Assembly (NCBI GenBank): GCA_900215285.1
Contig: OCMG01000004.1
Coordinates: forward strand, 3,332,001 to 3,396,000
Direction of reading: 5' to 3'
DNA length: 64,000 nucleotides
Source of the DNA: Ensifer adhaerens
GTDB lineage: Bacteria > Pseudomonadota > Alphaproteobacteria > Rhizobiales > Rhizobiaceae
Under the pieces are notes generated by a model that was not told the origin of the DNA, made no database searches, and saw only the letters and a program-made list of their open reading frames with translations. The position numbers and the translations under genes were made by a program. Positions 1 to 8,594 of this stretch are shown in pieces. How positions within the stretch are numbered: position 1 is the stretch's first letter; each line of letters starts with the position of its first letter.

Positions 1-32
1 ACGTCAAGATAAATTCGTGATGACATTCTGCC

Positions 33-542
33 ATGAGTGAAAAGACCCCGGACGATATCGACAGGATCGTGGCGCAATGGAACCGCGAGCGGCCGGACCT
101 CGATGTGGGACCCATGGCGCTCATCGGTCGGCTGGGGCGGTTGCGCGAGAAGATCTTTCGTGAACAGGAAAAGGTCTTCATGCGCTTCGGGCTTAACAGC
201 GCAGGCTTTGACGTGCTGGCGACGCTGAGGCGCCATGGCGCGCCTTATGCGCTCTCCCCCGGCGCCCTGATGGAGAGCATGATGATTACCTCCGGCACGG
301 TGACGAACCGGATCGACCAGCTCGAAAAGGCCGGCCTCGTTTCCCGTGAGCCCAACCCCGCAGACGCTCGCAGCATGATCGTGGCGCTGACGCCCCAGGG
401 CCTAAAACTGATCGATGAAGCAGTGCGGGCGCATGTGGAGAACCAGCATAGGCTTGTCGCCCCGCTGACGACCGAGGATCAGGTCACACTCAACGGGCTT
501 GTGACACGACATCTGGCGGGGCTCGCCCATCAGGAAGAGTGA
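33..542 (+). CDS. MarR-family transcriptional regulator
   Basis: A 169-residue protein with the MarR winged-helix layout. An N-terminal helical dimerisation segment is followed by a recognition helix at about residues 87-106 (ITSGTVTNRIDQLEKAGLV) and a wing rich in Arg and Asp (EPNPADARS). MarR proteins are cytoplasmic dimeric repressors or activators released by small ligands or oxidation. No clear Shine-Dalgarno precedes the start, and the upstream promoter lies mostly outside the window. It converges on the methyltransferase gene eight bases downstream, so its target may lie to the left. The ligand cannot be inferred. Confidence 0.9.
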   Translation: MSEKTPDDIDRIVAQWNRERPDLDVGPMALIGRLGRLREKIFREQEKVFMRFGLNSAGFDVLATLRRHGAPYALSPGALMESMMITSGTVTNRIDQLEKAGLVSREPNPADARSMIVALTPQGLKLIDEAVRAHVENQHRLVAPLTTEDQVTLNGLVTRHLAGLAHQEE

Positions 543-550
543 CGCCCTTT

Positions 551-1339
551 TCACACCTGTTTCCGAAGCCGTATATGCAGGAAGATGGGCGCAATGCGCG
601 TATCAGCAACCACTGGCTCGCGCGCGGCCAGGGCTTCGTTGGCCATAGGCTCCCCAAAGGCTTCGATGGCGAAACCGGCAGCAACGCACATCGACACCCA
701 ATCGCTCATTGTCCGATGGAACCTCGGCACGCGGAATGGCTCAATCCCCTCCCGGTCTTCCTTTGGCAATGACGAGAAGTGCCAGGTTTCAACGTCGCCG
801 TTGGTGCGCCTGAAGTAATCGGCAATCTCAACGGCCACCGGTTCGCCGCTGGCAGAGCGGATGTTCCTGCGCACAGGCGGTACGAAACAAGGATGCAGGA
901 TGGAAAACTGGAAGAAGCCACCGGGCTTCAGAACCCGAAAGGCTTCCATGAGCGCGGCTTGCTGGTCCGGGACATCCATCATCGACATGAAGGCCGTGGC
1001 GAAATCGAAGCTCGCCTCCTCGAAGGGCAGCAGGGCCGCGTCGGCAAGCTTGTAGTCAATGCCGCGCGGGTCGGCTGCTTCGCTGGCTTCAGCGTGAGCG
1101 ATGAAGGTGGGGGCAATGTCCACTGCCACCATCTTTGCCGCGCGTGCCGCAACTCGCCGCGTATTCGTCCCCTCGCCACAACCGATGTCAAGACCGGTCA
1201 AACCTTCGACAGGCGGGAGCATGGCCAGAAAGGCGGGCGTATTCAGCGCGTCGCGATAAACATCAAAACCGGCACGGCTCTGCTTGGTCCATTCAGCGGC
1301 ATTCGCCTCCCAGTAAGCACCAACTGCCACACTGTCCAT
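551..1339 (-). CDS. Class I SAM-dependent methyltransferase
   Basis: A 262-residue protein with a Methyltransf_11/25-type fold. Motif I is LDIGCGEG near residues 48-55, followed by VAVDIAPTFIAHA (acidic residue for the ribose hydroxyls) and a post-motif region, LADAALLPFEEASFD. The family transfers a methyl group from S-adenosylmethionine to small molecules. The substrate cannot be read from the sequence. It ends eight bases from the convergent MarR gene and starts about 100 bases downstream of the AMP nucleosidase stop on the same strand, so it could be a weakly linked second gene of that unit. Confidence 0.85.
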   Translation of the reverse strand: MDSVAVGAYWEANAAEWTKQSRAGFDVYRDALNTPAFLAMLPPVEGLTGLDIGCGEGTNTRRVAARAAKMVAVDIAPTFIAHAEASEAADPRGIDYKLADAALLPFEEASFDFATAFMSMMDVPDQQAALMEAFRVLKPGGFFQFSILHPCFVPPVRRNIRSASGEPVAVEIADYFRRTNGDVETWHFSSLPKEDREGIEPFRVPRFHRTMSDWVSMCVAAGFAIEAFGEPMANEALAAREPVVADTRIAPIFLHIRLRKQV

Positions 1340-1438
1340 TTGGCGTCCTCCGAAGTCTGTGATGTTTCGGAACGATCGATAATGGCCATTTCAAACAACC
1401 TTGTGACGGCCATTCAACGTCGGCCACCGCGCGCCGTA

Positions 1439-2938
1439 CTATTGGAAGGCCGTCTCGAAGAAGCTCCGAAGCTTGCGCGAATGCAGCTTTTCCGATGGCA
1501 TCTCCGCCATTTTCTGGACGGCGCGGATGCCGATCTGAAGATGCTGGTTGACCTGCGTCCTGTAGAAGGCCGTCGCCATGCCAGGAAGCTTCAGCTCGCC
1601 ATGCAGCGGCTTGTCGGAAATGCACAGCAGCGTTCCGTAAGGCACCCGGAAACGGAAGCCGTTGGCGGCAATGGTCGCCGATTCCATGTCAAGCGCGATG
1701 GCCCGAGCCTGGCTGAGCCGCTTGACCGGCCCGCGCTGGTCACGCAGTTCCCAGTTGCGGTTGTCGATGGTCGCGACCGTGCCAGTGCGCATGATACGTT
1801 TCAGCTCGTAGCCATTATAGCCGGTGACTTCCTCGACCGCCTGCTCAAGAGCAACCTGCACTTCCGAAAGTGCAGGAATCGGCACCCAGACAGGCAGATC
1901 ATCGTCAAGAACATGGTCCTCGCGCATGTAGGCGTGCGCCAGAACATAGTCTCCGAGGCGCTGAGAGTTGCGCAGGCCGGCGCAGTGGCCGAGCATCAGC
2001 CAGGCATGCGGGCGCAGCACGGCGATATGGTCGGTGATGGTCTTGGCGTTGGACGGGCCGACGCCAATATTGACCATGGTGATGCCGGCATGCCCCTTCT
2101 TCTTCAGGTGATAGGCCGGCATCTGCGGCAGGCGTGGCGCGCCGCCTTCGCTAGGCTCGGCCTCACCCGGATAGGTGATCATGTTGCCCGGCTCCACGAA
2201 GGCTGAATAACCATTGCCACCGGCAAGCATCTGTTCGCGCGCCCACTTGCAGAACTCATCGATATAGAACTGGTAGTTCGTGAAAAGCACGAAGTTCTGG
2301 AAATGCGCAGCGTTCGTCGCCGTGTAATGGCTGAGGCGGGCGAGCGAGTAGTCGATGCGCTGCGCCGTAAAGGGGGCAAGCGGGCTAGGTTCACCGGGTG
2401 CCGGCTCATATTCGCCATTGGCGATCTCGTCGTCGGTCGTGTTGAGGTCCGGCGTGTCGAAGAGATCGCGCAACTGCACCTCCGCGATGTCGACGAAATT
2501 CGCCTCCACATGTGCGCCCTCGCCAAAGGCAAAGTGCAGAGGAATGGGCGTCATCGATTCGGAGACGACTACGGGCACGCCGTGGTTCTTCATCAGAAGC
2601 TCCAACTGCGTCTTGAGATAATGGCGGAAGAGTTCCGGCCGGGTAATCGTCGTCGTGTAGACGCCGGGCGCGGTCACGTGACCGTAAGACAGCCGGGAGT
2701 CGACATGGCCGAAGCTGGATGTCTCGATCGAAACCTGCGGATAATAGGCACGAAAACGTGCCCCGGGCGTGACGCCGCTTGCAAGGGCCTTGAAAGCATC
2801 GCTGAGGAAGGCCGTGTTGCGCTCGTAAAGCGCCTTGAGCGCATCGACTGCAGCGGCAGGATCATCGAAAGCCTGCGGCTCGAACGGGTCGGGGGAAATG
2901 AAGGGAAGAGGTCGGGTGGGAAAGATTCGTTTGTCCAT
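1439..2938 (-). CDS. amn: AMP nucleosidase
   Basis: A 499-residue protein, the usual length for proteobacterial AMP nucleosidase, which hydrolyses AMP to adenine and ribose 5-phosphate. The N-terminal about 180 residues match the AMP-nucleosidase-specific domain (RFRAYYPQVSIETSSFGHVDSRLSYG split over residues 62-87). The C-terminal half is the nucleoside-phosphorylase fold, with GHCAGLR, the ALDMESATIAANG purine-site segment and CISDKPLHGELKLPG. It is cytoplasmic and balances adenylate pools. No operon partner is obvious upstream. Confidence 0.95.
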   Translation of the reverse strand: MDKRIFPTRPLPFISPDPFEPQAFDDPAAAVDALKALYERNTAFLSDAFKALASGVTPGARFRAYYPQVSIETSSFGHVDSRLSYGHVTAPGVYTTTITRPELFRHYLKTQLELLMKNHGVPVVVSESMTPIPLHFAFGEGAHVEANFVDIAEVQLRDLFDTPDLNTTDDEIANGEYEPAPGEPSPLAPFTAQRIDYSLARLSHYTATNAAHFQNFVLFTNYQFYIDEFCKWAREQMLAGGNGYSAFVEPGNMITYPGEAEPSEGGAPRLPQMPAYHLKKKGHAGITMVNIGVGPSNAKTITDHIAVLRPHAWLMLGHCAGLRNSQRLGDYVLAHAYMREDHVLDDDLPVWVPIPALSEVQVALEQAVEEVTGYNGYELKRIMRTGTVATIDNRNWELRDQRGPVKRLSQARAIALDMESATIAANGFRFRVPYGTLLCISDKPLHGELKLPGMATAFYRTQVNQHLQIGIRAVQKMAEMPSEKLHSRKLRSFFETAFQ

Positions 2939-2998
2939 GTCCCATTATAGACGGAACTATGTAACAAGCAATCGACAGTGATCGGCTTCGGCAGCCGA

Positions 2999-3169
2999 TC
3001 ACTTCATCGAACTGCAGAAGGGATCATGGGTCAGTACGCATGCGACCTCAGGTCCGTGGTAGAAGCGGACATTGGAGCCGGAGGAAGAGGTCACGATAGC
3101 GGAGGTCGACAGGCCGAACACCACGCCCATCAGAACGATAATCATCATGCGCCGAACCTGCTTTTCCAT
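2999..3169 (-). CDS. Small exported protein, 56 residues
   Basis: This short frame has a good ribosome site (GGGGAG about ten bases before the ATG) and encodes a basic start MEKQVRR, a hydrophobic stretch MMIIVLMGVVFGLSTSA, and a short tail with two cysteines (EVACVLTHDPFCSSMK). This looks like a signal peptide or anchor with a very short periplasmic tail whose two Cys could form a disulfide. It lies alone between amn and a DUF2147 gene on the same strand. I do not recognise the family. Signal-like composition and the ribosome site are the only support. Confidence 0.55.
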   Translation of the reverse strand: MEKQVRRMMIIVLMGVVFGLSTSAIVTSSSGSNVRFYHGPEVACVLTHDPFCSSMK

Positions 3170-3291
3170 CTTTGACAACTCCCCGATCCATTTTCATCGT
3201 GTGATCGGTTGTAGCAAGTCGGGACTGAACGAGGTCTGAGGCCCGCATTCAGCCGGCATTCAGAATGATGTACAGGCGCAGGGGCAAAGAC

Positions 3292-3319
3292 AAAAGGCCC
3301 AGCGCTTCCGCCGGGCCTT
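3292..3319 (-). terminator. Rho-independent terminator of the DUF2147 gene
   Basis: On the minus strand, seven-base arms AAGGCCC and GGGCCTT enclose a 12-base loop and are followed by a short T tract. It lies about 25 bases past the stop of the DUF2147 gene. Confidence 0.75.
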
Positions 3320-3344
3320 CGTGACACAGTCGTTTTCACGACCC

Positions 3345-3686
3345 TTATTGCTTGGAGAGCTTTTCGCTCTTGCAGATCAGACCACCGAGCGCGCAGCCCG
3401 AAAGGGTCAGGGTGGCGCCCTCGACATGGGCCTTGCCCGAATAGGTCTTGCCTTCATCGAGCTTGTTAACGGTGCCCTTGTAGTCGCCGCCCTTGCCGGA
3501 CATGCAGCCGATGGACTTGCCCTTGTACTCGCCATTCAGCACGGTGCCGCAGAACTTGTCACCGGAACCGGAATACTGGATGAGCGTGCCCGTCGGACGC
3601 TTCCAGGTGCCTTCTATCGGCTCGGCCGCAAAGGCCGGCGCGGCAAAAGCCGAGATCACAATCGCTGCCGAAATCAATTTCATCAT
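3345..3686 (-). CDS. DUF2147 family exported protein
   Basis: A 113-residue protein with a clear Sec signal peptide (MMKLISAAIVISAFAAPAFA, cleavage after AFA), giving a periplasmic protein of about 92 residues. The mature part begins EPIEGTWKRP, the typical DUF2147 start, and has four cysteines (FCGTVL, IGCMSG, SGCALG, ICKSEK) that could pair. The function of the family is unknown; in rhizobia such proteins are small secreted beta-rich proteins. A strong GGAGGAGG site precedes the ATG, and a terminator follows. It is monocistronic. Confidence 0.85.
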   Translation of the reverse strand: MMKLISAAIVISAFAAPAFAAEPIEGTWKRPTGTLIQYSGSGDKFCGTVLNGEYKGKSIGCMSGKGGDYKGTVNKLDEGKTYSGKAHVEGATLTLSGCALGGLICKSEKLSKQ

Positions 3687-4231
3687 TCAGAGACCTCCTC
3701 CAAGGCGCATTTGCCGTCCAGGGATCCTCCGCCGGACCGGCCTCGCCATGCTCCTACGAAAACCAGCGCCTGCCAAGCACCCTCTGGAGCCCACAGACAC
3801 ATCAACAATATCTTCCGCGCACGTAAAGGTAAATGAGATTTTTGAGGCGCTTCTATGGTCTTTTCTCGATCCGCTGAAAATGCCTTCGTTTTGCTTGGTT
3901 AGCGTTTGGTTGAAATCGGAGATTGAATAATTCGTAAAATTTAATCCAAAAGCCCGACACTCCAAGGCTTCTGATGTTTAACAAAAAACCAAGTTTACCA
4001 ATCATTTGAACTTTGTTTTCCGCAAATTAAGGATGCCTTTTAAGCGCCTGTTGAAAGGCTCGTGGGATAGTTGAGCCATAAGACGAGCACGGGAAACAAC
4101 CCGGCCAGATGCACCAGGCAGGCCCCAGTCCACAGCAAGATGGGCGGGGCCAGCAAGGTGGCCCGCAAGGGAAAACAGGGACTGAAAAAGACAAGCAAGA
4201 ACACGACAAAACAGGCACAGGGATAAAGACA
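3687..4231. other. Intergenic region with no convincing gene
   Basis: About 545 bases between the leftward DUF2147 gene and the rightward Sel1-like gene. The first part carries the ribosome site and presumably the promoter of the DUF2147 gene. The middle (about 3830-4020) is distinctly AT-rich compared with the flanks, consistent with promoters. Frames through it lack ribosome sites and rhizobial codon use. I see no repeat or RNA gene. Confidence 0.5.
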
Positions 4232-4492
4232 ATGGCACGATTTGAAATGAACGAGACTTCGACGATGGGATGCGAGACCCGGGCCGACGTCTTTTGCGAA
4301 ATGGGACTGATGTATGCGGCCGGTCGCGGCTGCGACGTCGATCTGGTGGCTGCGCACAAGTGGCTGAACATTGCCGCCATCAAGGGCTCTGACCGTGCCG
4401 CGGCACTGCGCGCCGACCTCTCGTCCACCATGACGAAGATGCAGCTCGCCCAGGCTCTCCGCGAAGCCCGCGAATGGATGACAATGCATTGA
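4232..4492 (+). CDS. Small Sel1-repeat-like protein
   Basis: An 86-residue protein. Its core is one Sel1-like unit: the segment EMGLMYAAGRGCDVDLVAAH, then KWLNIAAIKGSDRAAALR, matches the helix-turn-helix pattern of Sel1/TPR-like repeats (GLMYAxGxG, then A-x-KWLNIAA). A C-terminal helix follows. Such repeats mediate protein contacts. The frame is open further upstream, but this ATG is preferred because it follows an AGGGA ribosome site and the upstream extension is Gln/Gly/Lys rich with atypical codons. It is monocistronic. Confidence 0.75.
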   Translation: MARFEMNETSTMGCETRADVFCEMGLMYAAGRGCDVDLVAAHKWLNIAAIKGSDRAAALRADLSSTMTKMQLAQALREAREWMTMH

Positions 4493-4602
4493 TCCGAAGT
4501 AGATCGGATCGCCACGTGACCGCATATCCAGTTTTCAACAAGAAGAAGAAGCCCGACAAGGGACAGAATGCTTCGCGCAAGCAAACTAACGCATATTTCT
4601 GA

Positions 4603-4630
4603 CCGCGTCGGACACACCGGCGCGGTTTTT
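4603..4630 (+). terminator. Rho-independent terminator
   Basis: A nine-base stem (CCGCGTCGG with CCGGCGCGG, one G-U pair), a five-base ACACA loop and a run of five T. It lies 110 bases after the Sel1-like gene stop and probably ends that transcript. Confidence 0.85.
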
Positions 4631-4873
4631 GCTTTTTGGTATTTCGACGGGGGCCAGGGACCAGACACGGCTGCGCAAAGCCAATTCTGTTGACGATTGC
4701 CGCAAAAAGGCCAATAACGTCTTATCTTTAGGCGTTGCTTTAAGGCATAGTTACAATTCAGAAGGCCGCGTAAACCATTTGGTTACCATAGTTTGTCACA
4801 CTAGGCTCATCAGTTTCCCGCAGGACGCGTCGTGTCCAGCAGCGGGTCTGCGTAACGAGTGGAGCCGAGTTTA

Positions 4874-6064
4874 ATGGCAAATGTGGCAGATATCGCCGGC
4901 AGGTTCGGGACCCCAGTCCGTCCGCGGCAGGCGAAAGCGACGAAGGCTACCGGATTGAGCATGTCCCAGGGAGCGGCAATTGCAGCAACGGGCGCGACCG
5001 CGCTGTTGATGGCATTTGCCACCGTTACATCCACTCACACTGCGCCCGCTGAAACGAGCAAGATTCGTCTTACGCTGAGCGATCCGCTTCCTCCTACCAA
5101 GGAGCAGTATGAGGCCCGCAACATTCGCGCTGAAAAATCGTCGCGTCTTTATCCGTTCGTCGCTGACGCGGTCGTGACGCACGCGGCCAAGGCCTATACC
5201 GTCCCGCCGCGTGAGGCCGTCGCCTCCGTGGATGTGCCGGTGCTCCCCAAGAAGTCCGACGTCTTTGCCCAGGCGGAAATGCAGAAGATGCTGCGACTGG
5301 CCAGCGTTCCGACGCCGACGGCCGCGCCTGATGCGAATGACGCAACCGCAGTCGCCACCGCTTCCATTCCGCAGAAGCCGGAGGCTGATCAGCAGGTTGC
5401 CAGCATAGCCACGCCAGACAGCCCGGAAAACCGGTTCAGTCTGGTGATGCAGGATCCCAATTTCGATGCTCCACTGCCCATGGCGCGCCCGGAAGGCTGG
5501 CCAAAGTCGCCTGCCCCGTCCGTGGCCGCCAAGGATGAAGCGCCCAAGCAGGCGCTCGCCTATGCGAGCCCGCAGGTCGACAATGAAGAGATGGGCTTGC
5601 CGCGGAAGGCCGCCATCGCACCGAAGTTGCAGGCAGGTGTCGCCATCTACGACATTACGGCAAAGACGGTCTACATGCCGGACGGCACGAAATTCGAGGC
5701 GCATTCCGGTCTCGGGCAATATCGCGACAATCCGAAATACAAGGCAATGAAGGGCAAGGGCCCGACGCCCCCGAACACCTACACGCTCTCCATGCGTGAG
5801 ACGCCGTTCCATGGTGTTCCCGCGCTGCGCATGACGCCAAAGGATCGCACACGGATGTATGGTCGCGATGGGATTTTGACGCATACATACCTGCGCCGCC
5901 GTCCTGGTGACTCAGCCGGCTGCATCGCTTTCAAGGACTATTACAAGTTCCTGAAATACTTCAAACGTGGCGAACTCCACACGATCGTCGTGGTGGAAAG
6001 CCTCGGCAACGACGCGCCAACTGGCGGCAAGAAATCCTTCCTCGCCTCCCTTTTCGGCGGCTGA
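4874..6064 (+). CDS. DUF2778 (tlde1-like, L,D-transpeptidase fold) envelope protein
   Basis: A 396-residue protein. A basic N terminus is followed by one membrane segment (GAAIAATGATALLMAFATV, about residues 33-52). A long Ala/Pro-rich periplasmic linker comes next (about 60-250), then a C-terminal DUF2778 domain with a conserved His (FEAHSGLG) and the Cys motif SAGCIAF near the end. That His/Cys pair is the hallmark of the L,D-transpeptidase-like tlde1 fold, which acts on peptidoglycan stem peptides. The ATG follows GGAG by about ten bases, preferred over an in-frame GTG at 4859. The inferred role is cell-wall modification from an inner-membrane anchor. Confidence 0.8.
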   Translation: MANVADIAGRFGTPVRPRQAKATKATGLSMSQGAAIAATGATALLMAFATVTSTHTAPAETSKIRLTLSDPLPPTKEQYEARNIRAEKSSRLYPFVADAVVTHAAKAYTVPPREAVASVDVPVLPKKSDVFAQAEMQKMLRLASVPTPTAAPDANDATAVATASIPQKPEADQQVASIATPDSPENRFSLVMQDPNFDAPLPMARPEGWPKSPAPSVAAKDEAPKQALAYASPQVDNEEMGLPRKAAIAPKLQAGVAIYDITAKTVYMPDGTKFEAHSGLGQYRDNPKYKAMKGKGPTPPNTYTLSMRETPFHGVPALRMTPKDRTRMYGRDGILTHTYLRRRPGDSAGCIAFKDYYKFLKYFKRGELHTIVVVESLGNDAPTGGKKSFLASLFGG

Positions 6065-6090
6065 GCAATCTTACAGTCCAACATGTCACG

Positions 6091-6117
6091 AGCCGGCGCC
6101 GCGAGGAGCCGGCTTTT
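6091..6117 (+). terminator. Rho-independent terminator of the DUF2778 gene
   Basis: Seven-base arms AGCCGGC and GCCGGCT with a ten-base loop, followed by a T tract, 27 bases after the DUF2778 stop codon. Confidence 0.75.
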
Positions 6118-6282
6118 CCATGTCTTCCTGGCTGAACAACGCATGCCCTTCCCTAAAGTTCCGTCGCGCATCACAGATCCCAAGGGAAAGCCTGCCGGAT
6201 GGGTTCTAAACGCCCTTCAAGCCGCGTATAGAACAAGGCGCTCGGAGAAACTGATCCGCGCGCGTCAAGGTGGAGGATTGCA

Positions 6283-6987
6283 ATGACCGGTTCGAAAGTG
6301 GCCCTTATTACCGCAGGCGGCAGTGGCATGGGAGCTGCGGCAGCGCGCAAGCTGGCTATCGACGGCTATAAGGTCGCGATTCTATCGTCCTCCGGCAAGG
6401 GCGAGAGGCTGGCCTCCGAACTCGGCGGGCTGGGCGTCACCGGCTCAAATCTCTCCAACGACGACATCAAGCGGTTCGTCGACCTGTCGCTGGAGCGCTT
6501 TGGACGCATCGATGTCCTCGTCAACAGTGCCGGGCATGGGCCGAAGGGACCGGTTCTTGAGATATCGGACGAGGATTGGCATCTCGGAATGGATTATTAT
6601 CTGCTCAACGTCATTCGCCCGACCCGTCTCGTGACACCGCACATGCAGACACAGGGCGGCGGCGCCATCATCAACATCTCGACCGCCTGGGCGTTCGAAC
6701 CAGACGCGCAGTTCCCCACATCCGGCGTCTTCCGCGCCGGGCTTGCCGCCTTCACCAAGCTCTTTGCAGACAAATATGCCCGCGACAATATCCGGATGAA
6801 CAACATCCTGCCGGGCTATATCGACAGCCTGCCGGAGAAAGACGAACGGCGTGAAAAGATTCCCATGGGCCGCTACGGCACGATGGAGGAAATCGCGGCG
6901 ACCGTGGCCTTCCTGGCCTCGACCGGTGGCGGCTATATCACCGGTCAGAACCTGCGCGTCGATGGCGGAATCATGCGCTCCATCTGA
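6283..6987 (+). CDS. SDR-family protein lacking the canonical Tyr-x3-Lys
   Basis: A 234-residue short-chain dehydrogenase/reductase. The cofactor loop is ITAGGSGMG near residue 10, followed by the structural NSAG (residues 83-86), IINISTAW with the active-site Ser region, and the C-terminal FLASTGGGYITGQNLRVDGG. At the position where classical SDRs carry Tyr-x3-Lys, this protein reads Ser-Gly-Val-Phe-Arg (about residues 147-151), so catalysis may be altered or absent. GGAGG precedes the ATG. Substrate unknown. It stands alone, with a 167-base gap to the MFS gene. Confidence 0.85.
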   Translation: MTGSKVALITAGGSGMGAAAARKLAIDGYKVAILSSSGKGERLASELGGLGVTGSNLSNDDIKRFVDLSLERFGRIDVLVNSAGHGPKGPVLEISDEDWHLGMDYYLLNVIRPTRLVTPHMQTQGGGAIINISTAWAFEPDAQFPTSGVFRAGLAAFTKLFADKYARDNIRMNNILPGYIDSLPEKDERREKIPMGRYGTMEEIAATVAFLASTGGGYITGQNLRVDGGIMRSI

Positions 6988-7058
6988 GAGCGCAACGACG
7001 TTTGTTGCAACGCAATATTTGCTTTACGTGCCTCAGAGGTTCTGTTACCCCTAAGGCG

Positions 7059-7078
7059 ATCGAACCATTGCGTTCGAT
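7059..7078. promoter_or_regulatory. Inverted repeat, candidate operator of the MFS gene
   Basis: Perfect seven-base arms ATCGAAC and GTTCGAT separated by six bases, about 75 bases upstream of the transporter start. The spacing and symmetry suit a dimeric helix-turn-helix regulator. No regulator gene is adjacent. Confidence 0.35.
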
Positions 7079-7154
7079 TGCAATATCTCACATCCCCCGT
7101 GTCTGACTTCGCGCGTTCGCGCGTCAGGTCGATCTTGTTTCAAGAGAGAGCGCC

Positions 7155-8393
7155 TTGAGCGATTCCGTCTGCACCGATTGCATGCCCGTGGCCGAAGAGG
7201 CCCCGCAGCGTACTTATACTCGTTTTGAAATCGCACTCGTCATCTTTGCTTTGGCCGTTGGCGGTTTCGGCATCGGCACGGGCGAGTTCGCGGTCATGGG
7301 CGTCCTGCCGGATATCGCCTCGACCTTCAGCGTGACGGCGCCGCAAGCCGGGTACGTGATTAGCGCCTATGCGCTGGGAGTCGTGGTCGGCGCACCGATC
7401 ATTGCAATGCTGGCTGCGAAGCTCTCGCGACGAAACCTCCTCCTGAGCCTGATGGGTGTCTTTGCGCTGGGCAATATTCTGAGCGCCCTCGCCCCCAGCT
7501 TCCCCAGCTTCACGTTGCTGCGTTTTCTCACCGGTCTGCCGCATGGCGCCTATTTTGGCGTTGCCTCGTTGGTATCCGCGTCCCTGGTTCCGTTGAACAT
7601 GCGGGCGCGTGCCGTCGGCTGGATGATGCTCGGCCTCACTGTCGCGACGCTTGCCGGTACGCCGATCATGTCCTTCTTCGGCCAGCTCTTGAACTGGCGT
7701 GTCGTCTTCGGCGGCGTGGGGATCATCGGGCTGGTCACGGTTGTTCTCTGCGCGATATACCTGCCGCGCGACGCGGTCGCGGAAGGCGCCAGCATGAAGC
7801 GCGAGCTTGTCGCCTTCACGCGCCCGCAAGTCTGGCTGACGCTGTTGATTGCCTCGACCGGCTTCGGCGGCATGTTCGCCGTGTTCAGCTACGTCGCGCC
7901 AACGGCGCTTGAAGTTGCCAGGATGTCGCCAGTCTGGATCCCGGTCATCATGGGCATTTTCGGGCTGGGCATGAATGTCGGCAATATCGTTGGCTCGCGT
8001 CTCGCCGATATCTCGATCATGGGAACGATCGGCGGCATGCTGATCTTCAACATGGCCATCATGCTGCTCTTCAGCCAGACGGCGGCAAATCCTTATCTGC
8101 TCTGCCTCTGCGTCTTCTTCACCGGCTGCACGTTCGCGCCGGGCCCGGCCGTGCAGACGCGTCTGATGGACGTTGCAGCGGAAGGCCAGGCACTCGCCGC
8201 CGCGTCGATGCATTCGGCCTTCAACGTCGCCAATGCACTCGGTGCCTGGCTCGGAGGCCTCGTCGTCACGCTCGGCTTCGGCTATCCCGCAACGGGCTAT
8301 GTCGGCATGTTCCTGGGCCTGATCGGCCTGATGATCTTCGGGGTGTCATGGCGGATGGAAAAGACGGCGCGAATGATGACCACGCGGAGGTGA
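7155..8393 (+). CDS. MFS transporter, DHA1 (AraJ-like) family
   Basis: A 412-residue integral membrane protein with twelve predicted helices. The start is TTG, preceded by AAGAGAGAG. The loop 2-3 motif is present in the form GVVVGAPIIAMLAAKLSRRNLLL, with the GTGEFAVMGVLPDIA signature in helix 1 typical of the AraJ/YdhP/YnfM-type sugar or drug efflux branch. Proton-driven export of a small molecule is likely. The substrate is unknown. The gene ends just before a dispersed repeat that separates it from the convergent ETF-QO gene. Confidence 0.88.
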   Translation: MSDSVCTDCMPVAEEAPQRTYTRFEIALVIFALAVGGFGIGTGEFAVMGVLPDIASTFSVTAPQAGYVISAYALGVVVGAPIIAMLAAKLSRRNLLLSLMGVFALGNILSALAPSFPSFTLLRFLTGLPHGAYFGVASLVSASLVPLNMRARAVGWMMLGLTVATLAGTPIMSFFGQLLNWRVVFGGVGIIGLVTVVLCAIYLPRDAVAEGASMKRELVAFTRPQVWLTLLIASTGFGGMFAVFSYVAPTALEVARMSPVWIPVIMGIFGLGMNVGNIVGSRLADISIMGTIGGMLIFNMAIMLLFSQTAANPYLLCLCVFFTGCTFAPGPAVQTRLMDVAAEGQALAAASMHSAFNVANALGAWLGGLVVTLGFGYPATGYVGMFLGLIGLMIFGVSWRMEKTARMMTTRR

Positions 8394-8403
8394 AACCGCC
8401 TCG

Positions 8404-8592
8404 TCCCCCCCCTGTGGGAGAGGATAGCCTACCCAAAGAGCCGGAGGCGTTTGGCGTGGCAGGCTTGGTGAGGGGTGAATTGCTTCAGATGCCGTGGACA
8501 AACCGGACCCCTCACCCGCAAAATCCAGCACTGAGCTTTCACCTGAGATACTGATTTTGTTTCCTCTCCCACAAGGGGAGAGGAGGAAATCC
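8404..8592. repeat. Dispersed intergenic palindrome, family B, copy 1
   Basis: The left arm CCCTGTGGGAGAGGATAGCC leads to GGCTTGGTGAGGGGTG, and about 50 bases later comes the complementary ACCCCTCACC. The right arm CCTCTCCCACAAGGGGAGAGG closes the element. The same left half recurs near 42803 and 53122. It occupies the whole gap between the convergent MFS and ETF-QO genes and could act as a bidirectional terminator. Confidence 0.8.
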
Positions 8593-8594
8593 CA

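Noticed and set aside
1381..1415. Hairpin with AATGGCC/GGCCATT arms after the AMP nucleosidase gene
   Set aside because: There is no T tract and the loop is long; not a convincing terminator.
4516..4602. A 28-codon Lys-rich GTG-start frame ending directly at the terminator stem
   Set aside because: No ribosome site and no recognisable protein; the abutting terminator more simply ends the Sel1-like transcript.
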